DNA of 64,000 nt from Kistimonas asteriae. Lineage in GTDB: Bacteria; Pseudomonadota; Gammaproteobacteria; Pseudomonadales; Endozoicomonadaceae. Each line of letters begins with the position of its first letter. Within the stretch, counting starts at the first letter, position 1. Below are positions 53,299-63,930 of the stretch, piece by piece. The position numbers and the translations under genes were made by a program. The DNA lies in NCBI RefSeq assembly GCF_018263925.1, contig NZ_JAEVHF010000003.1:186001-250000 (forward strand), in the 5' to 3' direction. Under the pieces are notes generated by a model. The model had not been told where the DNA came from. It searched no databases and worked only from the letters and a program-made list of their open reading frames with translations.

Positions 53299-54951
53299 CT
53301 ATTCAACATAAAGCTTGCGCAATATAAAGGCGTTCAGATTCTCTTGTCCAAGATCGCTCTGACTAACAACTACTGCATTATCAGGATATGAGCACAGCTG
53401 TATACTCTGCTGCGGCATGGCGGCAACCAATACAAGAAGACCCGCATTATAGAGCGATTTCGCACTTTCCAGCCAATGCCCTGCCTCAGAGTACTCAACA
53501 ACCACCGGTAAATAACCCCGATCAAAGAGGTTACGCTCTAACCGCTTCACATCCGCATCTTCTGGGAGCACCACCCATGCCGGTTTATGCCCAAGGCGCA
53601 CCTGCCGGTCATGCATTGAAACAGGCAACAGTGCCTCTTCGCCCACTTCGGTTTTTCCACGGATCATACCGGCGCCAACCGTGACATGGCTCATCCGGTC
53701 AATAATAATGAACGCGCCCATGGTCCGGTTATTCTGGTACCGGTCAAAGGCTACGTCTTTTTCCAGAATGAGACGACACAGCCCAATTTCATTCAACCCA
53801 AGCTGATCAGCATTGCCTTTTGCCAGGGTGTTCACATCAACCCGATGCTCAATATCACGCACGGTGCCATCCACCACCGTGGAGGCTAGTTTGATGGCAT
53901 AACGACGACCCGGCTGCAGCGGCTGCTCCGCCATCCAGACCACCATTGCGTCCAGCGCATAGTGCACATCCGCCAGGTTATCGGAAAGGGCCAGCGTATC
54001 ACCGCGGCTGATGTCGATTTCATCACTCAGAGTCAAGGTCACTGCTTGACCGGCAAAGGCCTCATCCTGTTCCCCATTCCAGGTAACGATGGATTTCACG
54101 GTGGACTCTTTTCGGGAGGGAAGTACGGTGACAGCATCTCCCGGTTTAACGACACCGGAAGCCACTGTGCCAGTGTATCCCCGGAAATTCAGATCCGGCC
54201 GGTTGACATACTGGACGGGAAAGCGGAAATCAGTCAGGTTCCTATCACCGTCAATTTCAACGGTTTCCAGAATCTCCATAATCGAACCTTCGGTATACCA
54301 AGGGGTTCGATCACTTCGATTCACCACATTGTCGCCTTCCAGCGCTGACATGGGCACAAACCGAACATCACCGAGGTTCAGTTTCTCGGCAAAATCAAGA
54401 TAGTCATTGCGGATCTGTTCGAACCGGTCTCGAGAGAAATCCACCAGATCCATTTTGTTGATGGCAACAACCAGATGCTTGATACCCAGCAGATTGGCAA
54501 TATAGGTATGCCGCCGGGTCTGGGTCTGCACCCCATATCGAGCATCGATCAGGATGATGGCCAGATCACAGGTCGATGCGCCGGTCGCCATGTTGCGGGT
54601 GTACTGCTCATGACCCGGCGTATCCGCAATAATGAACTTTCGTTTCGCTGTGGAAAAATAACGATACGCGACATCAATGGTGATGCCCTGTTCGCGCTCC
54701 GCCTGCAGGCCATCCACCAGCAAGGCCAGGTCCGGCCGGTCGCCCTGAGTGCCGGACTGCCGGCTGTCTGCATTGATCGCCGCCAGCTGATCTTCGTAAA
54801 TCATTTTGGAGTCATGCAGCAGACGCCCGATCAGGGTGCTTTTCCCATCATCGACGCTGCCGCAGGTCAACAGCCTCAGCAGTGCTTTTTCTTCGTGTTC
54901 CTTGAGATAACCAAGGATATCCTTTTCAATCAATTCAGACTGGTGACTCAT
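53299..54951 (-). CDS. cysN: Sulfate adenylyltransferase large subunit with degenerate APS-kinase tail
   Basis: CysN is the GTPase of ATP sulfurylase, making APS from sulfate and ATP. P-loop [30 protein letters not shown] and NKMDLVDF are intact. The protein has 550 residues, whereas E. coli CysN has about 475. The extra tail from about residue 456 aligns with the start of CysC. KPAWVVL precedes the position of the APS-kinase P-loop, which here reads PEDADVKR with no GxxGx[18 protein letters not shown] and [15 protein letters not shown] match CysC strands. The kinase half looks decayed, so PAPS synthesis must come from a separate CysC or be bypassed. Confidence 0.93.
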   Translation of the reverse strand: MSHQSELIEKDILGYLKEHEEKALLRLLTCGSVDDGKSTLIGRLLHDSKMIYEDQLAAINADSRQSGTQGDRPDLALLVDGLQAEREQGITIDVAYRYFSTAKRKFIIADTPGHEQYTRNMATGASTCDLAIILIDARYGVQTQTRRHTYIANLLGIKHLVVAINKMDLVDFSRDRFEQIRNDYLDFAEKLNLGDVRFVPMSALEGDNVVNRSDRTPWYTEGSIMEILETVEIDGDRNLTDFRFPVQYVNRPDLNFRGYTGTVASGVVKPGDAVTVLPSRKESTVKSIVTWNGEQDEAFAGQAVTLTLSDEIDISRGDTLALSDNLADVHYALDAMVVWMAEQPLQPGRRYAIKLASTVVDGTVRDIEHRVDVNTLAKGNADQLGLNEIGLCRLILEKDVAFDRYQNNRTMGAFIIIDRMSHVTVGAGMIRGKTEVGEEALLPVSMHDRQVRLGHKPAWVVLPEDADVKRLERNLFDRGYLPVVVEYSEAGHWLESAKSLYNAGLLVLVAAMPQQSIQLCSYPDNAVVVSQSDLGQENLNAFILRKLYVE

Positions 54952-55014
54952 GGCAAGCGTCCCCGGAAGCAGCTGGTAAACGACAAATTCAGTTTTATGG
55001 TTGGACTGGAAACG

Positions 55015-55926
55015 CTAGAAATAGCCTTCCTGCTTTTTCTTTTCCATGGAGCCGGACTGGTCATGGTCGATCACCCGCCCCTGTCGCTCCGATGTGCGTG
55101 TCAGCAGCATTTCCTGGATGATGGATGGCAAGGTATCCGCCTCGGACTCAATCGCACCGGTCAAGGGGTAGCAGCCCAAGGTACGGAACCGGACCTTCTT
55201 CATCACCGGTGTCTCACCCTGTTCCAGCGGCATCCGGTCATCATCCACCATGATCAAGGTGCCATCTCGCTCAACGACAGGGCGTTCCGCCGCAAAGTAG
55301 AGTGGGACGATCTCGATATTTTCCAGATAGATGTACTGCCAGATATCCAGCTCGGTCCAGTTAGACAGCGGGAAAACACGAATACTCTCGCCTTTCTCAT
55401 GCCGTCCGTTGTAGTTGTTCCAGAGTTCCGGACGCTGGTTTTTCGGATCCCAGCGATGATTTTTATCACGGAACGAGTAGACCCGCTCCTTGGCCCGGGA
55501 TTTTTCTTCGTCCCGGCGAGCACCGCCAAATGCTGCATCAAACCCATACTTGTCCAGCGCCTGCTTCAGGGCTTCGGTCTTCATGATGTCGGTATGACGA
55601 CTGCTGCCGTGAACAAATGGGCTGATCCCCATTTCCAGACCACGGGGGTTACTGTGCACCAGCAGATCAAGATCCAGCTTCCTGGCCTGTTCATCCCGGA
55701 AGGTGATCATATCGCGGAACTTCCAGGTGGTATCCACATGCAGCAGGGGAAACGGTAGACGACCAGGGAAGAACGCCTTGCGGGCCAGGTGCAGCATCAC
55801 CGCGGAATCCTTGCCGATAGAATACAGCATCACCGGGTTATCGAACTCGGCCGCCACTTCGCGAATGATATGAATGCTTTCGGCTTCCAGCTGCTTGAGG
55901 TGGTTCTGGTGATAATCCGTGCTCAT
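55015..55926 (-). CDS. cysD: Sulfate adenylyltransferase small subunit
   Basis: CysD carries the adenylyltransferase site. The 303 residues are as in E. coli. [18 protein letters not shown] (PP-loop), [23 protein letters not shown] and [18 protein letters not shown] are conserved. It lies 63 bp upstream of cysN in the same operon. No cysH, cysC or cysG is adjacent in the window. Confidence 0.97.
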   Translation of the reverse strand: MSTDYHQNHLKQLEAESIHIIREVAAEFDNPVMLYSIGKDSAVMLHLARKAFFPGRLPFPLLHVDTTWKFRDMITFRDEQARKLDLDLLVHSNPRGLEMGISPFVHGSSRHTDIMKTEALKQALDKYGFDAAFGGARRDEEKSRAKERVYSFRDKNHRWDPKNQRPELWNNYNGRHEKGESIRVFPLSNWTELDIWQYIYLENIEIVPLYFAAERPVVERDGTLIMVDDDRMPLEQGETPVMKKVRFRTLGCYPLTGAIESEADTLPSIIQEMLLTRTSERQGRVIDHDQSGSMEKKKQEGYF

Positions 55927-56103
55927 GCGGTCACTCGTCTTCTGACACTGCAGTCGTCCATCGTCGGGGGAATCGATATGTTCTCCCCATTCGTCTGCAG
56001 TGCGGGCTTATGATTATTCGGGTACTGTCAGGAAATGCCACTATACCAATAAGGCTAAGGCATAAATAAGAGGATAATTAGATGATTATCTTATATACAT
56101 ATG

Positions 56104-56134
56104 ACGGGAAGGGAGGGGCACAGACACTTCCCGT
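56104..56134 (-). terminator. Hairpin after second yqhA
   Basis: An 8-bp stem (56104-56111 with 56127-56134) lies 13 bases beyond the stop on the minus strand. The following DNA is AT-rich but has no T-run. Confidence 0.4.
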
Positions 56135-56146
56135 TGATCCGGGCGA

Positions 56147-56647
56147 CTAGACCTGTTTTTTGTTTTTCATCAGGTAATCCAACAGCCCCATACCAATGGC
56201 CGAGACTACAAAGGTCAGGTGAATAAACACAAACCACATTAACTTATCGTTATCCACATGTTCGGCATCCATGAAAATTTTCAACAGATGAATCGAGGAA
56301 ATCGCAACGATGGAGGCAGCCACCTTGGCCTTCAGGGAACCGGAATCCATTTTCCCCAACCAGCTGAGCTTCTCTGCCCCTTCCTTGATATCCAGCTTGG
56401 AGACAAAGTTCTCATAACCCGAATACATCACCATGACCAACAACCCACCAACCAGCACCACATCCACCAGCGACAATATCTTGAGGGTGACGGCCATTTC
56501 CGTGAGGTCAAAAAGGTGAAAAAAAAGATAAAAAACACTCTCGAAGAACTTCACCACCAGAATGATCAACACCAGACTCAGGCCAAGATAAACAGGCGCC
56601 AGTAGCCAGCGGGATGCGTACAGCAGATTCTCAAGCCATTTTTCCAT
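56147..56647 (-). CDS. yqhA: YqhA family (UPF0114) membrane protein 2
   Basis: From ATG 56647 (GGAGGAAGG upstream) the protein has 166 residues, close to E. coli YqhA (164). [66 protein letters not shown] and [19 protein letters not shown] match the family throughout. It is nearer to the E. coli protein than the copy at 37537-38061, for example in the DNKLMW and KLDI positions. Its function is unknown. Confidence 0.95.
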   Translation of the reverse strand: MEKWLENLLYASRWLLAPVYLGLSLVLIILVVKFFESVFYLFFHLFDLTEMAVTLKILSLVDVVLVGGLLVMVMYSGYENFVSKLDIKEGAEKLSWLGKMDSGSLKAKVAASIVAISSIHLLKIFMDAEHVDNDKLMWFVFIHLTFVVSAIGMGLLDYLMKNKKQV

Positions 56648-56962
56648 GTGATGCCTTCCTCCATAAAGCATCCCTGCGGCAGGGATTTCGGCGTTTTTCT
56701 CTACGGTGCATTGTCTTTTTCTAGCTTAGTGCGTCATCGCAAAAAATGCCTGTACCATTAACCACCATACAACAGACTTCAAAGCTGGACATCGTCATAA
56801 GCCTGCCTCACCCAGGCCTGCTCTCCTGGATCATAGGCAATAGATAGCCCCTATCCATCACACGTTACAGCCTGCCGACTATGCTAGTTAGCCATTACAC
56901 GTGGAAGACTGTCATACAAGCTTCTCGATAACCTCTGGCAGCCAAACAGACCGGATAATGTG
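56648..56962. other. Spacer between yqhA2 and pldA
   Basis: The region is divergent and should hold promoters for both genes. The only structure I see is a small hairpin ATCCCTG-CGG-CAGGGAT at about 56668-56684, in the yqhA leader. Confidence 0.4.
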
Positions 56963-57823
56963 ATGAACTGGAACAATGCCTATGTCCTGCCCTCCGTCTG
57001 CGCCTTTCTATGTTTCTTAAGCGTGTTCGTATCTGCGGATGAAAGGGCGTCACTCCATCAACCGGCAGACAATGAGTCAGACCTGTTCATACTGAAGCCC
57101 TATCGAACCAACTATCTTTTGCCCGTGCATCACAGCCAGAAGCCCAACCAGGACTTCTTTGCGCCATTGAATCCCAACGACAGGCATGTCAAACGCACCG
57201 AAATTGAATTCCAGCTGAGTCTTCGCTTTGCCTTTGCAGGCAGCCTTTTCCGGCCAGACGATACATTTCAATTTGCCTATACCCAGAATTCGTTCTGGCA
57301 GGCTTATGACAAGTCTGCCTACTTTCGTGATACGGACTACCAGCCGGAATTGTTTTATACACTGCCCATAAACCATACTTGGGGAGAGTGGGTATGGCGC
57401 TCAGCCTCTGCGGGGTTTCTGCATGAATCCAATGGCAAGGGGGGCGATAACGAGCACAGCTGGAACCGGGTCTATCTGGACTTTCTGCTTGAGAACGGTA
57501 ACGTCGCCATCAGCCTGAAACCCTGGGTCAGACTGAAAGTCACAAACCATGACTATAACAAGGATATCTCACATTACCGTGGCGACGGTGAGCTGCAGCT
57601 GTATTACACGCTGGACAACCACCAGCTGATACTCAAAAGCCGTAACAATCTCGGCAGCCTCTTTTCCCGGGGATATGAAGAATTCACCTGGTTGTTTCCC
57701 CTTCATCGTAACCTGCAGGGAATGATCAAATTAACCAGTGGTTACGGAGAGTCCATCTCTGATTACAACCATTACAATAATACCTTTGGATTTGGTGTTG
57801 CCTTTTCCCACTGGCAGTTGTGA
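56963..57823 (+). CDS. pldA: Outer-membrane phospholipase A
   Basis: PldA is a barrel enzyme of the outer membrane that removes phospholipids misplaced in the outer leaflet. The 286-residue protein has a signal peptide (ending near FVSADE). The catalytic motif is LHESNGKGGDNEHSWNRVYLDF with H154 and S156, plus an Asn for the triad. Beta strands fill the rest. ATG 56963 is preferred over the GTG directly before it. The length is as in E. coli (289). Confidence 0.93.
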   Translation: MNWNNAYVLPSVCAFLCFLSVFVSADERASLHQPADNESDLFILKPYRTNYLLPVHHSQKPNQDFFAPLNPNDRHVKRTEIEFQLSLRFAFAGSLFRPDDTFQFAYTQNSFWQAYDKSAYFRDTDYQPELFYTLPINHTWGEWVWRSASAGFLHESNGKGGDNEHSWNRVYLDFLLENGNVAISLKPWVRLKVTNHDYNKDISHYRGDGELQLYYTLDNHQLILKSRNNLGSLFSRGYEEFTWLFPLHRNLQGMIKLTSGYGESISDYNHYNNTFGFGVAFSHWQL

Positions 57824-58159
57824 ATAACCAGGAAGGTGTTTCACTCTCTGCTTTAATTACTTCACTCGATACGCTTCTCTTTTGAACAAACCAGGTGATT
57901 CCATAGCAACATCACGGGAAATAAAACGAATAACATTGCTCTGAAGCATCAGCAAACGACACAACTCTGGAAATAATTGTCGTTTTATTGCCATAGGCGC
58001 GATTTCAAACGCTGACCCACCCGATTTCCAACAATAAACCTCAAATATTCTCGGAAAACCGGTTTTCAAAAACGGACTAATCCAAATCAATATAACGCAT
58101 GATCGGTCGCGCTAGATTATGCCGCAACGTTTTGTCTCGCCCAGAAGAAGTACGCAGGT
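57824..58159. other. pldA-pepT spacer
   Basis: The region has no gene that I can support. A short minus-strand frame (57857-58090) lacks a ribosome site and any recognisable feature. The pepT promoter should lie near 58050-58140, but no good hexamer pair is evident. Confidence 0.4.
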
Positions 58160-59404
58160 ATGCAAAAGGCATTTACAGATCGATTTCTCCGTTACGTTTC
58201 CTTCAACACCCGTTCCGATGACGCCAGTGACACGGTGCCCAGTACGCTTGGTCAGCAGGTGCTTGCACAACAGCTGCGTGATGAGCTGGCAGCCATGGGG
58301 TTGGCGGATGTCAAACTGGACGGCAACAGTTATGTAACCGCACGACTGCCCGCGAATACACCCCATCCTGTGCCCTCGATCGGTTTTATCGCGCATATGG
58401 ATACCGCGCCGGATGCCTCGGGCGAAAACGTCAAACCACAGATTATCGAACACTATGACGGCAAGGACATCCTGCTCAACCACGAGCAGGCACTGCACCT
58501 GTCACCAGTCGATTTTCCCACGCTGAAACAATATGTCGGCAAGACCCTGATTACCACTGACGGCACCACCCTGCTGGGCGCGGATGACAAGGCCGGCATT
58601 GCCGCGATTATGACCGCCATCACTTATCTGGTTGAACACACTGACATTCCCCATGGCGACATCTGCATCGGTTTCACCCCGGACGAAGAGATAGGCCGTG
58701 GCGCCGATCACTTTGATGTTGCCGGCTTTGGCGCCCGCTGGGCCTATACCATCGACGGCGGCGCACTGGGCGGGCTGGAATGTGAAAACTTCAATGCCGC
58801 CGGCGCTGATATTCTATTCCGTGGTCGCAATATTCACCCCGGCACCGCCAAGGGAATGATGATCAACGCCATGCATCTGGCGCGACAGTTTGCCAACGAA
58901 CTGCCGGCCAATGAAGTGCCGGAAAAAACCGAGGGCTATGAAGGCTTCTTTCACCTCTGCAGCATGGCCGGCAGTGAATCAGAAGCCAAGCTGGAATACA
59001 TCATCCGTGATTTTGACCGCGACAATTTCGAACACCGCAAACAACTGCTGTTGTCCATTGCTGATAGCATGAATCAGCAACTCGGCGAAGAACGGGTCAT
59101 CGTCACGCTGACCGAAGAATACGCCAACATGCGCGAGGAACTGGAAAAATTCCCCCACGTGGTATCGATTGCCCGTGAGGCGATGGAAGCCTGCGGCATT
59201 CAACCGGACATCAAACCGATACGGGGCGGTACTGACGGCTCCCGTCTGTCCTTCATGGGACTACCTACGCCCAATATTTTCACCGGTGGCCATAACTTCC
59301 ACGGCCCCTATGAATACCTCTGTGTTGAGTCAACCTTAAAAGCCATTGAAACCATTATCAGCATCTGTCGCCTGACGGCAGAGAAGTCCTGGGACACCAA
59401 ATAA
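58160..59404 (+). CDS. pepT: Peptidase T (tripeptidase)
   Basis: PepT removes the N-terminal residue from tripeptides in the cytosol. The 414-residue M20B zinc peptidase has FIAHMDTAPD (metal ligand and Asp), TLLGADDKAGIA, FTPDEEIGRGADHFD (catalytic Glu pair), RGGTDGSRLSFMG and the final His in GGHNFHGPYE. E. coli PepT is 408 residues. It is followed by a YfcC-type transporter gene, which may import amino acids or peptides for the same use. Confidence 0.97.
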   Translation: MQKAFTDRFLRYVSFNTRSDDASDTVPSTLGQQVLAQQLRDELAAMGLADVKLDGNSYVTARLPANTPHPVPSIGFIAHMDTAPDASGENVKPQIIEHYDGKDILLNHEQALHLSPVDFPTLKQYVGKTLITTDGTTLLGADDKAGIAAIMTAITYLVEHTDIPHGDICIGFTPDEEIGRGADHFDVAGFGARWAYTIDGGALGGLECENFNAAGADILFRGRNIHPGTAKGMMINAMHLARQFANELPANEVPEKTEGYEGFFHLCSMAGSESEAKLEYIIRDFDRDNFEHRKQLLLSIADSMNQQLGEERVIVTLTEEYANMREELEKFPHVVSIAREAMEACGIQPDIKPIRGGTDGSRLSFMGLPTPNIFTGGHNFHGPYEYLCVESTLKAIETIISICRLTAEKSWDTK

Positions 59405-59502
59405 AAACACCGTCTTCCAGCCGCTGGTGATGGGGACCATAACCAGCGGTCAGTCATACCAAAAACCTTGCAGATCCTGTTGCCATTAGGGGGGACTCCA
59501 TC

Positions 59503-61038
59503 GTGAGTAGTACTGCTACCGCTACGCATCCTGAACAGAAGAAAAAACTGTCATTTCCATCTGCCTACACCGTGCTGCTCATTGTGGCCGCACTGGTCGC
59601 GCTATTGACCTGGATGGTGACACCGGGCATCTATGACAAATTGTCGTACGACGACGCCAGCAATACGTTCACGGTTACCTATGCATCGGGAGACATGAAA
59701 GAATTCCCGGCCACCCAGGAGACACTGAACCAGTTTGACATCAAGGCCCAGCTCGACAAATTCACCGGCGGAGACATCCGCAAGCCCATCGGTATTCCTG
59801 GCACCTATACCACCGTCGAACCCAGCCCGCAGGGAGTAACGGCATTCTTCCAGGCGCCAATCGCCGGCATGTACGACTCCATTGGTGTCGTCTTCTTTGT
59901 GCTGGTGATTGGCGGCTTTATCGGGGTGGTCAACCACACCGGCGCCTTTAATTCCGGGATTCAGAGCCTTTCGACGGCACTGGAAGGACGCGAAAAATGG
60001 CTGATCATCATCGTGACGGCCCTGATCGCCGTTGGCGGCACCACCTTTGGTATGGCTGAGGAAACCATCGCCTTCTACCCGATCCTCGTCCCGATATTCC
60101 TGGCGGCCGGGTATGACGCCATTGTCGCCCTGGCGGCCATCTACCTGGGCTCTTCCGTGGGCACCATGTGCTCTACCGTGAACCCGTTCAGCACCATTAT
60201 TGCCTCCAACGCCGCCGGCATTAACTGGACTGATGGCCTGACACCCCGCCTGATCATGCTGGTACTGGGTACCGCCCTGTGCATCTGGTACCTGATCCGT
60301 TATGCGGAAAAAGTGAAGGCAAACCCGGAGAAATCGCTGATATTCAGCCAGAAAGCCGAACTGGAAGCCCGTTTCCTCGGTAACCACTCCGCTGACAATG
60401 CCCAGATGAGCTCTCAGACCAAGATGATCCTGAGCGTCTTTACCGCTACTTTCATCATAATGGTGTATGGTGTCTCCCAGCTGGGTTGGTGGTTCATGGA
60501 AATGACCACCCTGTTCTTCGTGGCTGCCCTGATCGTCGGCGTGCTATCTCGCAGTGATGAAAAGGCCTTTGTCCGTGAATTCCTGCAGGGCGCCAGTGAT
60601 CTGCTGGGCGTCGCCATGATCATCGCCATTGCCCGCGGCGTCACCATCCTGATGGATCAGGGTATGATCAGCGACAGCATCCTGCATGCCAGCGCCGGAC
60701 TGGTCGACGGCATGGATAAAGGCTTCTTCATCGTAGTGATGATGGTGCTGTTTGCCGGTATTTCCTTCTTCGTGCCGTCCTCTTCCGGCCTGGCCGTACT
60801 CTCCATGCCGATCATGGCGCCGCTTGCCGATGTGGTGGGATTGCCCCGGGATAATATTGTCAGCGCCTATCAGTATGGTATGGGCCTGATGGCGTTCATT
60901 ACCCCGACCGGGCTGGTGCTGGCCTCACTGGCCATGGTCAATGTGACCTTTGATAAGTGGCTGAAGTTCGTGCTGCCGCTGCTGGGCATGCTGACAGGGC
61001 TGGCGGCTGTATTACTGCTGATTACCGCTTATCTCTGA
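59503..61038 (+). CDS. YfcC-type membrane transporter (DcuC superfamily)
   Basis: The 511-residue protein has about twelve membrane helices. SAYTVLLIVAALVALLTWMVTPGIYD, GGTTFGMAEETIAFYPIL, GSSVGTMCSTVNPFSTIIASNAAGI and FFVPSSSGLAVLSMPIMAPLADVVGL are YfcC/C4-dicarboxylate-type signatures. The GTG start follows GGGGGA. Substrates in the family are disputed (dicarboxylates, arginine/ornithine, short-chain acids). The pepT neighbour 99 bp upstream suggests amino-acid or peptide traffic, but this is inference. Confidence 0.88.
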   Translation: MSSTATATHPEQKKKLSFPSAYTVLLIVAALVALLTWMVTPGIYDKLSYDDASNTFTVTYASGDMKEFPATQETLNQFDIKAQLDKFTGGDIRKPIGIPGTYTTVEPSPQGVTAFFQAPIAGMYDSIGVVFFVLVIGGFIGVVNHTGAFNSGIQSLSTALEGREKWLIIIVTALIAVGGTTFGMAEETIAFYPILVPIFLAAGYDAIVALAAIYLGSSVGTMCSTVNPFSTIIASNAAGINWTDGLTPRLIMLVLGTALCIWYLIRYAEKVKANPEKSLIFSQKAELEARFLGNHSADNAQMSSQTKMILSVFTATFIIMVYGVSQLGWWFMEMTTLFFVAALIVGVLSRSDEKAFVREFLQGASDLLGVAMIIAIARGVTILMDQGMISDSILHASAGLVDGMDKGFFIVVMMVLFAGISFFVPSSSGLAVLSMPIMAPLADVVGLPRDNIVSAYQYGMGLMAFITPTGLVLASLAMVNVTFDKWLKFVLPLLGMLTGLAAVLLLITAYL

Positions 61039-61057
61039 TTCATTATGTAGTTGAGAC

Positions 61058-61086
61058 ATGAGCAGCCAAATAGATTGGCTGCTCAT
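61058..61086. terminator. Hairpin between yfcC-like gene and nif3-like gene
   Basis: A perfect 12-bp stem (61058-61069 with 61075-61086) and 5-base loop lie between convergent genes. It has no T-run on either side. Confidence 0.5.
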
Positions 61087-61116
61087 TGTGACTAGCAAGC
61101 AGTAAAGAGGGCTACC

Positions 61117-61878
61117 TTAAACAGGGTTATCAATATCCACAAACTGGTGAGTGATACCCAGCGTTTCTGACAGCCATTCACCCAGCGCCTGAACACCATA
61201 ACGCTCTGTCGCGTGGTGGCCGGCAGCAATATAATGAATACCGTTTTCTCGGGCAAAATGGGTGGTCTGTTCCGAGATCTCACCACTGATGTAAGCATCA
61301 GCTCCCAAATCCAACGCCTTTTCTATATATCCCTGTGCGCCGCCGGTGCACCAGGCAACCTTTTTAATCGTATGATTACCTCCACTCACCAGCAAGGGCG
61401 TGCGCCCAAGTGCCTGCTCAACCTGCTTCCCCAATGCGTCCAGAGATTGTGGCGTTCCCAATCGCCCAGTCAAACCTATTGACCTCTGCTCATCGGCATC
61501 CATACCGCCGGTGGTTTCAAAACCCAGCATTTTACCCAGACAGGCATTATTGCCCAGTTCAGGATGGGCATCCAACGGCAGGTGATAAGCGATTAAACTG
61601 ATGTCATGTTCAATCAGTTTGCCAATACGGCGGCGTTTCATGCCCGTCAGGCAGGCATTTTCTCCCCGCCAGAAGTAACCGTGATGCACCAGAATCGCAT
61701 CGGCATCAGCGGCAATGGCGGCATCCAGCAGGGCTTCACAGGCCGTGACGCCCGAGACAACACGCCTGACCTCACGGCGGCCTTCAACCTGTAATCCATT
61801 GGGCGCATAGTCCTTAAACAGCCAAGGCTTGAGCTTCTGCTCGGTCGCATCAATCAGGTCATTCAGCAAAACTGACAT
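61117..61878 (-). CDS. NIF3-like dinuclear metal protein (YbgI family)
   Basis: This 253-residue protein of the NIF3/DUF34 family has APNGLQVEGR, LVHHGYFWRGE (metal His pair) and YIAAGHHATERYGVQALGEWL (second metal site with His and Glu). E. coli YbgI is 247 residues. Proposed roles include GTP cyclohydrolase or housekeeping metal chemistry; none is settled. It is divergent from pilA. Confidence 0.93.
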   Translation of the reverse strand: MSVLLNDLIDATEQKLKPWLFKDYAPNGLQVEGRREVRRVVSGVTACEALLDAAIAADADAILVHHGYFWRGENACLTGMKRRRIGKLIEHDISLIAYHLPLDAHPELGNNACLGKMLGFETTGGMDADEQRSIGLTGRLGTPQSLDALGKQVEQALGRTPLLVSGGNHTIKKVAWCTGGAQGYIEKALDLGADAYISGEISEQTTHFARENGIHYIAAGHHATERYGVQALGEWLSETLGITHQFVDIDNPV

Positions 61879-62090
61879 AAATGGTTTCCATTCTAGCTAT
61901 CTCTATATCCATAACTCTATCAAAAGCCTATGAAAAAAGACCCTGTGACTCTTTCCATCCCTTCTTTGCTAACTGATGTTTCTACAGGCCGCCAAACATG
62001 GACTGCTTCAGTTTCTAGACAAAATGAAAGACGCCACCCAAACTATTTTGTAACCAAAAAAACAAAGCGTATCTTCCAAGGAGCGGAGTC

Positions 62091-62549
62091 ATGCCCTCAT
62101 CTATTCGCATTCATCAACACGGCTTTACCTTGATTGAGCTGATGATTGTGGTTGCGATCATCGGTATTTTGTCAGCTGTAGCGATTCCTGCTTACCAGGA
62201 TTACACTAAGCGTGCACATATCTCAGAAGGCTTGAATATGGCTTCTGGCGTCAAAGCGGCGGTGTCTGAATACTATGCTTCTGAAGGTAGCTGGCCGACT
62301 TCCAATGCCATGGCTGGCCTTGATAATACGCTCTCAGGGAATGCCGTTAAGAGTGTAGCCGTACAGGCTGATGGTTCAATCTTGATGACATACAACAGTA
62401 AAGTGATCGATGATGCCAAGCTATTACTGAAACCGACGGCAACCAATGGCGCTATTCAATGGCAATGTGCTGCTGTATCAGGGTCCGGTATGAAAACAGC
62501 TTACTTACCATCCAACTGTCGCAATACTGCCACTATTTCTTCGCCCTGA
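62091..62549 (+). CDS. pilA: Type IV major pilin
   Basis: The prepilin peptide ends at G11, before [14 protein letters not shown] with Glu at mature position 5, followed by a pilin head of 141 residues. C126 and C143 would form the D-loop disulfide. AAGGAGCGGAG precedes the ATG. The length (152) is normal for the PilA/PilE class. Relative to the long pilin at 17908-18834 it shares the N-terminal half but lacks the repeat linker and tail. No pilB, pilC or pilD is in the window, and no clear sigma54 promoter is visible. Confidence 0.93.
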   Translation: MPSSIRIHQHGFTLIELMIVVAIIGILSAVAIPAYQDYTKRAHISEGLNMASGVKAAVSEYYASEGSWPTSNAMAGLDNTLSGNAVKSVAVQADGSILMTYNSKVIDDAKLLLKPTATNGAIQWQCAAVSGSGMKTAYLPSNCRNTATISSP

Positions 62550-62785
62550 TCGCCATAAACAGTGAACCGTGTACCTATTGCGAGATAACATTGGATACAC
62601 GGCTTCGCATTTACTTATACCTGTGAGTCCAACAACCTCGGACAAAAGCACCCTGAAGCTTTTTCTGCAACGCTTGAAATTAGGACTTCGTTTTTGCCAT
62701 CAACCAGACAATTACTTACAATCGATAATCATCATTTATCTATTCTTGATATAAATTTATACACCGGAGTGTTATCAGCAAACGG
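62550..62785. other. pilA-degS spacer
   Basis: A 7-bp inverted repeat CCGTGTA/TACACGG starts about 17 bases after the pilA stop with a 22-base loop. I see nothing else that can be named. Confidence 0.4.
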
Positions 62786-63925
62786 ATGAAGCATTCACTG
62801 CGTTATTTCGGCTGGCCTGGCTTATGTGGGCTGCTTCTTGCCATCGTGCTCTTGCAACTCTTTCCCCAGCTGCGTGGCGTTCATTTTTCCGCCGAGAACA
62901 AGACGGGGAATCTTTCCAGCGCTTTCTCAGGGCCATATTCTTACAATGATGCGGTTGAACGTGCAGCCCCCTCTGTAGTCAATATCTTTACCACACGGGC
63001 CATACGCCGTCCTCCGGCAGAGCTTGATAACCCACTCCTGCATGATGCCTACAGTTATGACCGGGTGCCCCGCCGCCAGCGCATCCAATCGAGTCTCGGA
63101 TCCGGCGTCATTGTGCGGCCTGAAGGGTATATCCTGACCAACAACCACGTCATCGCCGGTGCTGATGACATTATTATTGCCCTGCAGGATGGCCGTGAAA
63201 CCCACGCGACCATTATCGGCTCCGACCCGGAAACCGATCTTGCCGTATTAAAAATTCAGCTGGATAACCTACCCGGCATTACCTTGACTGACTCACAGAC
63301 TATCCGCACCGGCGATGTCGTGTTGGCTATCGGTAACCCTTTTGGCTTGGGGCAGACCGTCAGCATGGGCATCATCAGTGCAACCCAGCGCAATCTCCGG
63401 CTAAGCACCTATGAGAATTTCATTCAGACGGATGCCGCCATCAACATTGGCAATTCTGGCGGTGCACTGGTTAACGCCCGGGGAGAACTGGTGGGTATCT
63501 CAACCGCCCTGTTGACCAGCGACGGTGGTAGCGAGGGGCTGGGCTTCGCCATTCCCTCCAATCTGGCCAACCAGGTATTGACCTCCATCATCGAAGAGGG
63601 CCGGGTAGTCCGTGGCTGGCTGGGCATTGAGTCCCAGGCATTGACACCAGAGCTGGCTTCGGCCTTCGGGCTTGGGCCCGGCAATGGCATCTTGATTTCG
63701 GGTATTTATGACAACAGCCCGGCGTCTGAAGCCGGTCTGCAACGGGGCGATGTCATCATCAGCATCAATAACATGGAAGCCAACGACGGCAAGCAGATCA
63801 TGAACCAGGTGGCGAACCTGCACCCAGGCAGCGAAGTCCCCATTACGGTGTTACGTGGCGGTGAAACCGTCAGCCTGGTATCAATGGTCGGAGAACGCCC
63901 CCCCTTGCTGGGTAGTCGCCATTAA
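62786..63925 (+). CDS. degS: DegS/AlgW-type periplasmic serine protease
   Basis: The protease is anchored by an N-terminal helix (about 10-28) and faces the periplasm. The catalytic triad is H121 (TNNHVIAGADD), D151 (DPETDLAVLKI) and S224 (NIGNSGGALVN). One PDZ domain follows (about 280-370: GNGILISGIYDNSPASEAGLQRGDVI). The single PDZ and uncleaved anchor fit DegS/AlgW, which senses misfolded outer-membrane porins and starts release of sigmaE/AlgU. The 379 residues are close to DegS (355) and AlgW (389). Confidence 0.94.
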   Translation: MKHSLRYFGWPGLCGLLLAIVLLQLFPQLRGVHFSAENKTGNLSSAFSGPYSYNDAVERAAPSVVNIFTTRAIRRPPAELDNPLLHDAYSYDRVPRRQRIQSSLGSGVIVRPEGYILTNNHVIAGADDIIIALQDGRETHATIIGSDPETDLAVLKIQLDNLPGITLTDSQTIRTGDVVLAIGNPFGLGQTVSMGIISATQRNLRLSTYENFIQTDAAINIGNSGGALVNARGELVGISTALLTSDGGSEGLGFAIPSNLANQVLTSIIEEGRVVRGWLGIESQALTPELASAFGLGPGNGILISGIYDNSPASEAGLQRGDVIISINNMEANDGKQIMNQVANLHPGSEVPITVLRGGETVSLVSMVGERPPLLGSRH

Positions 63926-63930
63926 GTCAA

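Noticed and set aside
54475-55758. Long plus-strand frame opposite cysN and cysD
   Set aside because: It is the antisense of two well-supported genes and shows no domain; it is a codon-usage shadow.
57857-58090. 77-residue minus-strand frame between pldA and pepT
   Set aside because: TTG start, no ribosome site, no recognisable domain, and it occupies the region expected to hold the pepT promoter.
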